Source: Oceanospirillum beijerinckii DSM 7166 (GTDB taxonomy: Bacteria > Pseudomonadota > Gammaproteobacteria > Pseudomonadales > Halomonadaceae). Taken from it: a stretch of DNA of 64,000 bases. A model generated the notes under the pieces. It was not told the DNA's origin and made no database searches. It worked only from the letters and a program-made list of their open reading frames with translations. The DNA lies in assembly GCF_000422425.1 (NCBI RefSeq), contig NZ_AULT01000034.1, forward strand, positions 1 through 64,000, written 5' to 3'. A program made the translations under genes and the position numbers. Shown piece by piece: positions 8,977 to 17,441 of this stretch; within the stretch, counting starts at the first letter, position 1; each line of letters begins with the position of its first letter.

Positions 8977-9720
8977 TTAACCCGCACCCTGGCGAGATTG
9001 TTCGCTGTTTTCTACCAGCACACCGGTACCGATACTATTGATCTCAGCCCACAGATCTTCATCAATTTCGATGCCATAATCGATGCTGTGCTCTTTGTTC
9101 TGCTCAACCTGTTGTGCACTTACATACTTGACGTGGTGGTTGCCCGGAGATTGCTGCAAAGAGGTGGTCAGATCCACGCGGGAGCTACAGATAATGGTTA
9201 GTGCCTGTTTGTCATCAGCACCGGCTTTCAGATTAGTGGCCGCTTCTGCGTAGCTTGGGTAACGCTCACCGGCCTTAATCGCGGCGGTATGTTCAGTCAC
9301 CGACTGACTGCCGTTACGCCAGTAAGCGGCGACACTGATACCGCGACGACCACAGTCGGTCAGGGCTTTCAGGATAAACTTACGGTTGTGGCAGTTATGT
9401 ACTGTGACTGTGGCGATACCGCTTTCCAGCGCTTTCGCGTGTGCCAGATCCACAGACGCTGCGATACAGTTCAGAGCACTGCGACCATTACTGTCGATAA
9501 TGGCTGAGGTGCTGTCTTCATAAACAACCTTGCTCAGCGGCTTATCGCGATCGGCTGTGATATAAGGTAGGGCACGCTTCAGCTCTTCCAAGCCATCCAG
9601 ACCGTGTTTTTCCAGCCACAGAATCATATTGGCGGCATCTTCATAGTTGCCGACAAAGTAACCGCTGGCTTCGTAACAGCGACGCAGGGCAGCTTTTAGT
9701 TCGTTCATTGAAATTTTCAT
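8977..9720 (-). CDS. DUF3726-like protein, distant relative of the Ldh_2 (malate/lactate/imine reductase) family
   Basis: A 247-residue protein. The N-terminus (MKISMNELKAALRRCYEASG, then DAANMILWLEKHGLDGL) resembles the helical start of the Ldh_2 dehydrogenase family and of DUF3726. The middle (LAHAKALESGIATVTVHNCHN) recalls the Ldh_2 core. It is much shorter than the roughly 340-residue dehydrogenases, so it may be a non-catalytic or specialised relative. Ldh_2 enzymes include reductases of cyclic imino acids, relevant because the locus seems to handle a nitrogen compound. It follows the 573-residue gene by 26 bp on the same strand, so the two are an operon. The family call is from memory of the signature and is moderate. 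Confidence 0.55.
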   Translation of the reverse strand: MKISMNELKAALRRCYEASGYFVGNYEDAANMILWLEKHGLDGLEELKRALPYITADRDKPLSKVVYEDSTSAIIDSNGRSALNCIAASVDLAHAKALESGIATVTVHNCHNRKFILKALTDCGRRGISVAAYWRNGSQSVTEHTAAIKAGERYPSYAEAATNLKAGADDKQALTIICSSRVDLTTSLQQSPGNHHVKYVSAQQVEQNKEHSIDYGIEIDEDLWAEINSIGTGVLVENSEQSRQGAG

Positions 9721-9746
9721 GGTTAACGCTCCTCTATGCTGCCTGA

Positions 9747-11468
9747 TTAGTGGTTGTTTTCAGTAGTCGGTGCCAGTGGCATAAACCAGTCATCATTGAA
9801 TGGTTTGCCGATATCTTCTAACAGAGGTGCACCCTGGAACATGGTATTACGCACCCACAGTTTGGATTTTGGATCAAATTTGCTCACGCCGAAGAAGGCC
9901 AGTTTGGCGCGCAGCAGGTGCATAGGCAGAATGTCACGATCAAGCAGGTTGGCCTGAATATCACCGTAGATGCAGCGGTTCATGCTCTGAATACGACGCA
10001 CAATGCCTCGCAGTTTAGGGCGTGCCACCATAAAGCGCGCTGTGGTGTGCTCCGGGTGCAGTTGGACATATTCACTCAACTGGTCGTAACACTTGCGTAC
10101 TGCATAACCGACACCCAGTGCCATCTGCTTCTCTTTACCCTGGTCACAGGCAGAGTGACCCAGGCGCGGTTCCATCTTCTCTTCTGAACGGTACCAGAAT
10201 ATTTCACGGGAGCCTTCGGCACCAAAATCGATATCCAGCGCCCAGCGGTAGCGATCTTCGATCACGGATTTCAGCGCCTGAACCGGCATCAGAGGGTCCA
10301 GATCCAGAAACTCTTCAGCGGCTTGGTAATCATCCAGATCTTCGACCAGCTCTGGATACAGCTCCAACATAATAGATACCAGCATCTCCTGACCCTGTAC
10401 CGAGCTGTTGTTTTCGCTCCACTGGATCAGCTCATTCCAGTCACTGAAGTTTTCTTCGATCTGCTGCTGTAAAGCTTTCAGGTCGTTCAGTACCAGTTGA
10501 TTATTGTCAGTCTGCCACGCATCTTCGGTGACGGTTTGCTCAGTGTGCAGGCTGCAACGCTCAATCAGTTCCTGGAAGCGAGTTCGGATACGCAGGTCAA
10601 TTTGTCCCAGAGTGCGTACACGAGCCAGTGCCAGTTCACGCATCTCAACCCATTGATTGATCAGGTGTGGGTGATTCACCAGATAAGGCGCCATACCCAG
10701 ACCGGTAGAGTTACCGATACCGAAGTAGCGTTTGATCTCGTCCTGCATCGGCTGATAGGAATCCTGGGACTTGTGTTTAGCAATATGTTCAGCCTGAGTC
10801 AGGCTGAAGTTACGCAGCATCAGACAGACAAACATCTCAGCGGCAAAAGGGCGGGCAAAATCGGGATAGCGGGTTTGTACTTTTTCCCAGTCCGCCATAC
10901 CCAGCTTACCGCTGCCGTATACCGCTGTAGTGCGGTACAGGTAGCCGACTTCAGCGATTTTGCTAACATCCGGCTGCTCGCCGTTGGCCAGTTGATCCAC
11001 CACATAGTTAAAGTTACGGGCGCTACGATTCGCGCGGGATAGGACAAAGACACGGGCGTCAACTCGACCGGCTTCCTGCTTAGGTACGTTTTGACGCAGC
11101 TTTTCCAGGTAGATATCGTCTACTTCACCGTCAACCAGGGCCATTGTCAGGTCCCATTTGGTCGCGATAACGCGGTCGTTACGCTCTTCGTCAGACAGAT
11201 AATCAGAGAAGATGACAAAGTTAAATAAGCCGTGCGGTGCTTGAACCTGATAAATCACGGTGCCGTAACCTTGCTCATCCAGATCAAAGCGACGGGTTTC
11301 GATCTGCCAGCGTTCGCGCATGATGCGACGAACCAGGGCGCGCATAAAGCTTAAACGGCTCTGGTGCAGCGCACCTAAACGTTCCAGATTCATCACCTGG
11401 TCAGCTGGTCGTAAGGCCAGCGCGTTGCCCCCTCTCAGAGAAGCATGAATGGCGGCTAGGGTTGTCAT
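9747..11468 (-). CDS. Conserved-looking protein of unknown function, 573 residues
   Basis: I do not recognise the family. The protein is soluble-looking, without signal peptide or membrane segments. It is rich in Arg, Asp and aromatic residues, with motif-like stretches such as ERWQIETRRFDLDEQGYG, IGNSTGLGMAPYLVNHPH, EIFWYRSEEKMEPRLG and MNRCIYGDIQANLLDRD. The central part (about 290-390) is helical and acidic. The first gene of a two-gene minus-strand operon with the DUF3726-like gene, it lies downstream of a LysR regulator gene on the same strand and near the ALDH-BCCT operon, so it is probably an enzyme of the same pathway. No catalytic motif can be assigned by eye. Confidence 0.8.
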   Translation of the reverse strand: MTTLAAIHASLRGGNALALRPADQVMNLERLGALHQSRLSFMRALVRRIMRERWQIETRRFDLDEQGYGTVIYQVQAPHGLFNFVIFSDYLSDEERNDRVIATKWDLTMALVDGEVDDIYLEKLRQNVPKQEAGRVDARVFVLSRANRSARNFNYVVDQLANGEQPDVSKIAEVGYLYRTTAVYGSGKLGMADWEKVQTRYPDFARPFAAEMFVCLMLRNFSLTQAEHIAKHKSQDSYQPMQDEIKRYFGIGNSTGLGMAPYLVNHPHLINQWVEMRELALARVRTLGQIDLRIRTRFQELIERCSLHTEQTVTEDAWQTDNNQLVLNDLKALQQQIEENFSDWNELIQWSENNSSVQGQEMLVSIMLELYPELVEDLDDYQAAEEFLDLDPLMPVQALKSVIEDRYRWALDIDFGAEGSREIFWYRSEEKMEPRLGHSACDQGKEKQMALGVGYAVRKCYDQLSEYVQLHPEHTTARFMVARPKLRGIVRRIQSMNRCIYGDIQANLLDRDILPMHLLRAKLAFFGVSKFDPKSKLWVRNTMFQGAPLLEDIGKPFNDDWFMPLAPTTENNH

Positions 11469-11815
11469 TATTATTGTCCTCTTCTTATGTCTGCCTGCAT
11501 TGTTTTAATCAGGATTCGCAACAGGATTTTTATCAGTAATGTTAGCTTGTAAAGCGTCGTCAGTTGATGAGCCAATCTTGAGTCAAATCTGCCTACGCCG
11601 ACAAATCAGAAGGTTATATCGGGTGATAAGTAAACTTTATCAAAACCTCGTCTGTAATTATTTTTACTAAGGTAAGGATGGGCAAAACCCTTGAAAAATG
11701 GGGGCTTTTATTCAGTTTAGTGGTTTAGAGATGAGGGAGGGCTGAAAACAAAGCGCTGGAAAAGAGCGACAATATATTGATAGAGAGCAATAAATGCTCT
11801 CCTCTGCCTGTGTGA
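11469..11815. other. 347-bp gap with a candidate minus-strand promoter
   Basis: No gene is visible. On the minus strand, TTGATA (11638-11643), a 17-bp spacer and GATATA (11615-11620) form a plausible sigma-70 promoter about 150 nt before the 573-residue gene. A LysR-type operator could overlap it, but no clear inverted repeat stands out. Confidence 0.4.
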
Positions 11816-12718
11816 TTAGTCTTGATGGTCTTGGCTCTGCTGCTTAATAAACTCCACCAAAGCCTCGGCCGGTGGTGATAGAGATTTGTTATTCATCTGC
11901 ACAATACCGATATGGCGAATCACCTTGGGACTACTTAACGGTACAAAGGTCAGCTTCTGGCTATCTTTTGGTACCGCATACCAGGGCAGGGTGGTGATAC
12001 CAAAGCCTGCTTCCAACATCGCAATCAGCGAAATCATATTCGAGATATAGAACTGAGACTGACCTAACAGTGGGCTGGCTTCCGTGTCTTCCAAAATACG
12101 CGACGTACCATTACCGATTAAACGATATTGCGTTAGCTCTTCCCAATGGATCTCATCGAACTCTGCAATAGGGTGATTGATGGGGCACACCACACCAATC
12201 TGATCATCCCAGATCGGAGTAAAGCTTTTATCACTGTGTTCCTCTTCATGGAACAGGCTGGCGATACCAAAATCCACTTCCTGGCTTTCGACCATCTTTA
12301 TTACCGCATCCGAGTTGCCATCAAAAAAGCTGATATGTAGATCGGGTGAGTCAGCAACAAACTGCAGCAACAGCTCTGGCAGAATACGGGTGGCAATAGA
12401 AGGCACAGAGGCGATACGCAGATGACCGGTTTTATGTTCGGCCAGCAGGGTCATATCTTCGGCGACACGATCATGATGGGCGATCAGCTCTTTGGCCTTA
12501 GGTAAAAAGTAGCGACCAAAAGGGGTCAGCTCTGTTTTTGCTGTTTTGGCATTGCGCTTTTCAAACAGGCCTTCACCCAGTTTGTTTTCCAGATCCCGAA
12601 TCGATAGTGAGATCGCCGGTTGCGTGCGGTGGGCCTTTTCTGCGGCAGCATGGAAACCTTTCAGCTCTGCTACCCAGACAAAATGACGGAGTTGGGTGAT
12701 TTTCAGTTCTGGCAACAT
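11816..12718 (-). CDS. LysR-type transcriptional regulator
   Basis: A 300-residue regulator. The N-terminal winged helix (residues 5-65) has the classic ITQLRHFVWVAELKGFHAAA, then AHRTQPAISLSIRDLE pattern. The effector-binding domain (about 92-295) follows, with LRIASVPSIATRILPELL and the GFGITTLPWYAV signature. It lies between the unknown two-gene operon and the divergent ALDH operon, so it most likely controls one or both in response to the pathway substrate. The 329-bp intergenic region towards the ALDH gene holds an array of direct repeats. Confidence 0.92.
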   Translation of the reverse strand: MLPELKITQLRHFVWVAELKGFHAAAEKAHRTQPAISLSIRDLENKLGEGLFEKRNAKTAKTELTPFGRYFLPKAKELIAHHDRVAEDMTLLAEHKTGHLRIASVPSIATRILPELLLQFVADSPDLHISFFDGNSDAVIKMVESQEVDFGIASLFHEEEHSDKSFTPIWDDQIGVVCPINHPIAEFDEIHWEELTQYRLIGNGTSRILEDTEASPLLGQSQFYISNMISLIAMLEAGFGITTLPWYAVPKDSQKLTFVPLSSPKVIRHIGIVQMNNKSLSPPAEALVEFIKQQSQDHQD

Positions 12719-12746
12719 CGCTTTTTTCCTCGGTTCTCTCTGATCA

Positions 12747-12885
12747 CAAGCCCGTTAAAGTCCTATCAATGCATCGTCAAAAGCGCGGTAAAACCCTATT
12801 CAAGTGCTATTTAAGCCCGGTCAAAGCTCTATTTTTGTTCTTTCAACACTCTGTCGATGCATCTCAAGGCCCGATAAATAAAGGC
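12747..12885 (+). promoter_or_regulatory. Array of ~19-bp direct repeats in the LysR-ALDH intergenic region
   Basis: Similar strings of the form AAGCCCGGTAAA(A/G)CCCTAT begin near 12748, 12781, 12813 and, less well conserved, 12866. The first three are 32-33 bp apart, about three helical turns. Two near-identical palindromes around GATGCATC also occur (about 12769 and 12855). The array lies between the divergent LysR and aldehyde dehydrogenase genes, so it is a good candidate for cooperative regulator binding. It is not a standard single LysR T-N11-A box. Confidence 0.5.
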
Positions 12886-13047
12886 CTTCGCAGCGCTTGA
12901 TGCTTGATTATCCTCACCTTTTTTATGGTTTGCTTTTAAAGCGATTTTCTTTGGTAAGGAAAACTTATCAACGAATATTATTTATTAATTTTTATTATTA
13001 GATGCCTGGGCCTAAGATGCAAACAACGATTTAAGAGAGGTAGCGTT

Positions 13048-14514
13048 ATGACAACAAATACAAACACTGGGTCTGATCAGGTTTTCCGTAACTATATTGG
13101 TGGTGAGTGGGTAGAAGGCAATAAAGGTAGTGTTGCCAACATCAGCCCTGCAGATACCAGCGATGTGATTGGTCATTACGCTCAGGCAGATAAAGCGCAA
13201 ACTGAAGCCGCTATCGTCGCTGCTGAACAAGGTCAGATTGAATGGGCCAAAAGTGGTCTGGAACAGCGTTACTCTGTTCTGATGGCCATCGGTGATGAAC
13301 TGATCGCCCGTAAAGATGAGCTGGGTGAGATTCTGGCCCGTGAAGAAGGTAAAACCCTGGCGGAAGGTATCGGTGAAACGTATCGCTCCGGTCAGTTCTT
13401 CCACTACTACGCGGCAGAAGTACTGCGTCAGATGGGTGAAACCGCTGAATCAGTACGTCCTGGTATCGAAATTGAAACCCGCCGTGAGCCAGTCGGTGTT
13501 GTAGGTATCATCACCCCCTGGAACTTCCCGACAGCCACAGGTGCCTGGAAAATTGCTCCGGCACTGGCGTTTGGTAATGCTGTGGTTTGGAAACCTGCGA
13601 ATCAGGTACCGGCTTCTGCATGGGCGCTGACTGAAATTATCTCGCGTCAAAACCTGCCAGCAGGCACGCTGAACCTGGTGATGGGTCCGGGTGCTGAAGT
13701 GGGTGATGTGATGATCAACTCCCGCGGCATCAATGCACTGACCTTCACCGGCTCTCTGGAAACCGGCCGTAAAGTAGCCGCTGCTACTGCGGTAAATCTG
13801 GTGAAATGCCAGCTGGAGATGGGTTCTAAGAACGCTCTGGTGGTACTGGACGATGCGGATCTGGATAACGCCGTTGAGTGTGCGGTTAATGGTGCCTTTG
13901 GTGGTACTGGTCAGAAATGTACGGCATCTTCCCGTCTGATTGTGACCGAAGGTATTCACGATCGTTTTGTTGAAGCGGTTGTTGAGCGCATGAAGAAGCT
14001 GGTGGTTGGTCACCCGCTGAAAGAAGGTGTTCATATTGGTGCTGTGGCTGACGCCCGTCAGATGGAACAGAACCTGGCCTACCTGGAGCTGGCTAAGAAA
14101 GAAGGCGGCAAGCTGGTATATGGCGGTGAAGTACTGAACGAAGATACCGAAGGCTACTACATGCAGCCTGCACTGTTCACCGAAACCACGAATCAGATGA
14201 CTATCAACCGTGAAGAAGCTTTTGCTCCGATCGCCTGTGTGATCAAGGTGAAAGATTACGACGAAGCACTGGCGACTCTGAATGACACTAACTTCGGTCT
14301 GACCGGTGGTATCTGTACGGAATCTCTGAAGTACGCCTCTGACTTTAAGCGTAATGCGAAGACCGGTTGTGTCATGGTGAACCTGCCAACGGCGGGTACT
14401 GACTACCACGTGCCATTCGGTGGCCGTAAAGATTCCAGCTTCGGTCCACGTGAACAAGGCACCTACGCCAAGGAATTCTACACCGTTGTAAAAACGACTT
14501 ACATCCGCCCATAA
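13048..14514 (+). CDS. NAD(P)-dependent aldehyde dehydrogenase, alpha-ketoglutaric-semialdehyde dehydrogenase type
   Basis: Oxidises an aldehyde to the acid. The catalytic set is complete: N159 (TPWNFPT), E257 (LEMGSKN) and nucleophile C291 (GQKCTASSRL). The C-terminus PFGGRKDSSFGPREQG with AKEFYTVVKT resembles 2,5-dioxovalerate dehydrogenases from glucarate and hydroxyproline breakdown more than betaine-aldehyde dehydrogenases. The 488-residue length is usual. AGAGAGG precedes the ATG. First gene of a plus-strand cluster; the dipeptidase-like gene starts 16 bp after its stop. The exact substrate is inferred only as a small carboxylated semialdehyde. Confidence 0.85.
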   Translation: MTTNTNTGSDQVFRNYIGGEWVEGNKGSVANISPADTSDVIGHYAQADKAQTEAAIVAAEQGQIEWAKSGLEQRYSVLMAIGDELIARKDELGEILAREEGKTLAEGIGETYRSGQFFHYYAAEVLRQMGETAESVRPGIEIETRREPVGVVGIITPWNFPTATGAWKIAPALAFGNAVVWKPANQVPASAWALTEIISRQNLPAGTLNLVMGPGAEVGDVMINSRGINALTFTGSLETGRKVAAATAVNLVKCQLEMGSKNALVVLDDADLDNAVECAVNGAFGGTGQKCTASSRLIVTEGIHDRFVEAVVERMKKLVVGHPLKEGVHIGAVADARQMEQNLAYLELAKKEGGKLVYGGEVLNEDTEGYYMQPALFTETTNQMTINREEAFAPIACVIKVKDYDEALATLNDTNFGLTGGICTESLKYASDFKRNAKTGCVMVNLPTAGTDYHVPFGGRKDSSFGPREQGTYAKEFYTVVKTTYIRP

Positions 14515-14529
14515 CCGGGAGCAGGTCTT

Positions 14530-15549
14530 ATGACTACACAGCAGAATTCAAACAATAATGCGCTGCATAACGATCTGATAGTGATTGATGGTCTGCAGTA
14601 TTCCAACTGGAATCGCACGATCTTTGAACAACTGCGCGAGGGTGGTGTGACCATGGTGCATGTCACCATCGTCTACCACGAACAGATTCGTGAAACCCTG
14701 CTGCGTATCTCGGAGTGGAACCGCCACTTTGAGCAACACAGTGATCTGATTATGCCGGTCAGAAGTGCGGCGGATATCCGTCGCGCTAAAGAACTGGGCA
14801 AGGTGGGTATCATGTTTGGTGCCCAGAACTGTTCGCCGATTGAAGATGATATCGGCATGATCGAGGTGATGCGCGAGCTGAACCTGATGATTATGCAGCT
14901 GACTTATAACAACCAGAGCCTGCTGGCATGCGGTTGTTACGAAGCTGAGGACAGTGGTGTTACTCGCTTTGGTCGCCAGGCGATCAAAGAGATGAACCGG
15001 GTCGGTATGGTGGTGGATATGAGCCACAGCGGTGAGCGCAGTACACTGGATGCCATTGAGATTTCTGAGCGTCCTATTGTGATCTCTCATGCCAACCCGA
15101 CCAGTTTCCACGCCGCCAAGCGCAATAAGTCCGATACGGTACTGAAGGCGCTGGGCGAGTCCGGTGGCTTACTGGGCTTCAGCCTGTATCCGTTCCACCT
15201 GAAAAATGGCCCGGATTGCACACTGGATGAGTTTTGCGACATGGTGGCCAGCACCGCTGATCTGATGGGGATTGATCGTATCGGTATTGGTACCGATCTA
15301 TGCCAGGATCAACCACTGTCTGTATTGGAGTGGATGCGTAACGGTCGCTGGTCAAAAGAGATGGATTATGGTGAAGGTTCTAAGTCCAATGCGGACTGGC
15401 CACGTCCATTGTCCTGGTTCCGGGACAGCCGTGATTTCCCGAATATCACTAATGGCCTGCTGGCGCGGGGCTTCAGTCCTGAAGAAGTGGCCAAAGTGAT
15501 GGGCCTGAACTGGCTGAACTTCCTTGATGATGCTCTGAAACCAGAATAA
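14530..15549 (+). CDS. Peptidase M19 (membrane dipeptidase)-family protein with altered metal site
   Basis: Belongs to the amidohydrolase-fold renal dipeptidase family. H166 (DMSHSGE), H187 (VISHANP) and D256 (GIGTDLCQD) occupy the usual metal and catalytic positions. The first metal motif, normally HxD in DGHND, is DGLQY here (L22, Q23, Y24), so a classical two-zinc dipeptidase site is unlikely. A similar protein is, as I recall, linked to the dimethylglycine demethylation genes of Pseudomonas aeruginosa (PA5396). No signal peptide is seen, so it is cytosolic despite the family name. It is co-transcribed with the ALDH gene. A role in hydrolysing an amide intermediate is inference. Confidence 0.8.
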   Translation: MTTQQNSNNNALHNDLIVIDGLQYSNWNRTIFEQLREGGVTMVHVTIVYHEQIRETLLRISEWNRHFEQHSDLIMPVRSAADIRRAKELGKVGIMFGAQNCSPIEDDIGMIEVMRELNLMIMQLTYNNQSLLACGCYEAEDSGVTRFGRQAIKEMNRVGMVVDMSHSGERSTLDAIEISERPIVISHANPTSFHAAKRNKSDTVLKALGESGGLLGFSLYPFHLKNGPDCTLDEFCDMVASTADLMGIDRIGIGTDLCQDQPLSVLEWMRNGRWSKEMDYGEGSKSNADWPRPLSWFRDSRDFPNITNGLLARGFSPEEVAKVMGLNWLNFLDDALKPE

Positions 15550-15621
15550 ACCCACAGTTATTTTCTGATCACACTGCTTCAAATTCCATTTGATCAGGCC
15601 GTGATTTGAGACCCGCTGTGT

Positions 15622-15654
15622 CCGGTTTACGGGTAAGTTGTGCCCGTAAACCGG
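15622..15654 (+). promoter_or_regulatory. Perfect 12-bp inverted repeat between the M19-like and BCCT genes
   Basis: CCGGTTTACGGG and its exact complement flank a 9-nt spacer. No T-run follows on either strand, so it is not a standard terminator. It may be an mRNA stem-loop that stabilises the upstream transcript, or a protein-binding site for a promoter before the transporter gene. Confidence 0.55.
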
Positions 15655-15769
15655 AAAACAGGCCGAAAAACAGAGGTTTTTACCCTGAAATCTTTGTTTT
15701 TCAGTCTATGAAAATCTGGCTTAAGAGCCCTGATAGCGTACAAAAATAAAAGACATCAGGAGACTTATA

Positions 15770-17344
15770 ATGAATGATACAACCCTGGCCTCTGCACAAG
15801 CAGACGAGGCGGTTATGAATAAAGGCAAATTCTTTGACGGCGTTGATATCCCCGTCTTTCTGATCAGCGGTGGCGTGCTGGTACTGTTTGCTGCGTTTGC
15901 GCTTTACGACATCAAGATGGTATCCGGCTGGGTGAATACCGGCTTTGCCACCTCCACCAAATTCTTCGGTGCCTATTGGCAGGTGCTGTTGCTGCTGACC
16001 TTTATTATCGGCCTGTTCCTGGCGATTGGTCGTACCGGTTCTGTGGTACTGGGTGGCCTGAAAGCCCCTGAGATGAGTACTTTTAAATGGATCTCTGTGA
16101 TCATGTGTACTCTGCTGGCCGGTGGTGGTGTGTTCTGGGCTGCAGCTGAGCCTATGGCGCACTTCACTTCTCCTCCGCCTCTGTTTGTAGGTCTTGGGGG
16201 CGGCGAAACTGGTACGGTACAAGCGGCTTATAACGCACTGGCACAGAGCTTTATGCACTGGGGTTTCCTGGCGTGGGCGATTCTGGGCAGCCTGACCGGT
16301 GTAGTCTTTATGTACCTGCACTATGAAAAAGGTCTGCCACTGAAACCTCGAACATTGCTATACCCAGTGTTCGGCGATAAGGTAATGAAAGGCCCTCTGG
16401 GTGCCATCGTTGATGCCTCCTGTGTACTGGCAGTAGTGGCAGGTACGGTGGGTCCTATCGGTTTCCTGGGGCTGCAGGTGAGCTTCGGACTGGAAAAACT
16501 GTTTGGTATTCCTGATGTATATGCCACTCAGGTGACCATCTTGGTGGGCCTGATTGCCATCTATACCCTGTCTGCAGTGAGCGGTGTGACAAAAGGTATT
16601 CAATTACTGAGTAGTGCTAACGTAATTCTGGCTGTGGCACTGATGGCTTTTATCCTGCTGTTTGGCCCAACGGCATTTATCTTTGATAGCTACCTGCATT
16701 CGTTTGGTATCTACCTGGATCAGTTTATCCCTATGGCAACCTTCCGTGCTAACCCCGGTTGGTTGGACTGGTGGACCGTATTCTTCTGGGGCTGGTTCCT
16801 GGGTTATGGCCCGCTGATGGCGATGTTTGTGGCACGTATCTCCCGTGGCCGTACCATCCGTGAAATGATCCTGCTGATCTCTGTAGTAGCACCTGTAATC
16901 ACTTGTTTCTGGTTCACCATTGTCGGTGGAAGTGGTCTGGCGTTTGAACTGGCGAATCCTGGCGTGATTTCAGAACCTTTCACAGGTTTTAATCTGCCTG
17001 CGGCACTGCTGGCGATTACCGAACAGCTGCCAATGGGCTTTTTGATCTCTGTACTGTTCCTGGTACTGACTACAATTTTCGTAGCGACGACGGGTGACTC
17101 CATGACCTACGCGGTTTCTATGGTAATGACAGGCACAGACAGTCCTCAAGCAGGTATCCGTGTGTTCTGGGGTGTGATGATGGGGCTGGTTGCGGCGCTG
17201 CTGATCTCTATCGGCTCCGGTGGTATCTCTGCCCTGCAGTCCTTTATTGTGATTACCGCTGTACCCGTATCTCTGGTACTGCTGCCATCACTGTGGAATG
17301 CCCCTCAGATCGCTAGGAAAATGGCGGATGAACAAGGTCTGTAG
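15770..17344 (+). CDS. BCCT-family transporter (betaine/carnitine/choline type)
   Basis: A 12-segment inner-membrane secondary carrier for zwitterionic or quaternary ammonium compounds. The family signature lies near residues 331-366: WTVFFWGWFLGYGP followed by MAMFVARISRGRTIREM. GGGVFWAAAEPMAHF near 121-135 is the other conserved block. In the Corynebacterium carrier BetP the substrate box here reads WGWWISW, whereas this protein has W342, F343 and Y346 in the aligned stretch, so its substrate need not be glycine betaine. It lacks the long C-terminal osmosensory tail of BetP, which suits nutrient uptake. RBS AGGAGAC precedes the ATG. Confidence 0.93.
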   Translation: MNDTTLASAQADEAVMNKGKFFDGVDIPVFLISGGVLVLFAAFALYDIKMVSGWVNTGFATSTKFFGAYWQVLLLLTFIIGLFLAIGRTGSVVLGGLKAPEMSTFKWISVIMCTLLAGGGVFWAAAEPMAHFTSPPPLFVGLGGGETGTVQAAYNALAQSFMHWGFLAWAILGSLTGVVFMYLHYEKGLPLKPRTLLYPVFGDKVMKGPLGAIVDASCVLAVVAGTVGPIGFLGLQVSFGLEKLFGIPDVYATQVTILVGLIAIYTLSAVSGVTKGIQLLSSANVILAVALMAFILLFGPTAFIFDSYLHSFGIYLDQFIPMATFRANPGWLDWWTVFFWGWFLGYGPLMAMFVARISRGRTIREMILLISVVAPVITCFWFTIVGGSGLAFELANPGVISEPFTGFNLPAALLAITEQLPMGFLISVLFLVLTTIFVATTGDSMTYAVSMVMTGTDSPQAGIRVFWGVMMGLVAALLISIGSGGISALQSFIVITAVPVSLVLLPSLWNAPQIARKMADEQGL

Positions 17345-17441
17345 TGTTTAGGTTATTCTGCCTCACACATTGATCTCTTTATCTTTGACAGGCTGCAAGG
17401 GCAGCCTGTTATCCCTCCGATGATTTTAAAAAGTGATAACT

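Noticed and set aside
15622-15654. Terminator after the M19-like gene
   Set aside because: The stem is perfect but there is no T-run on either strand, so I list it as a regulatory inverted repeat.
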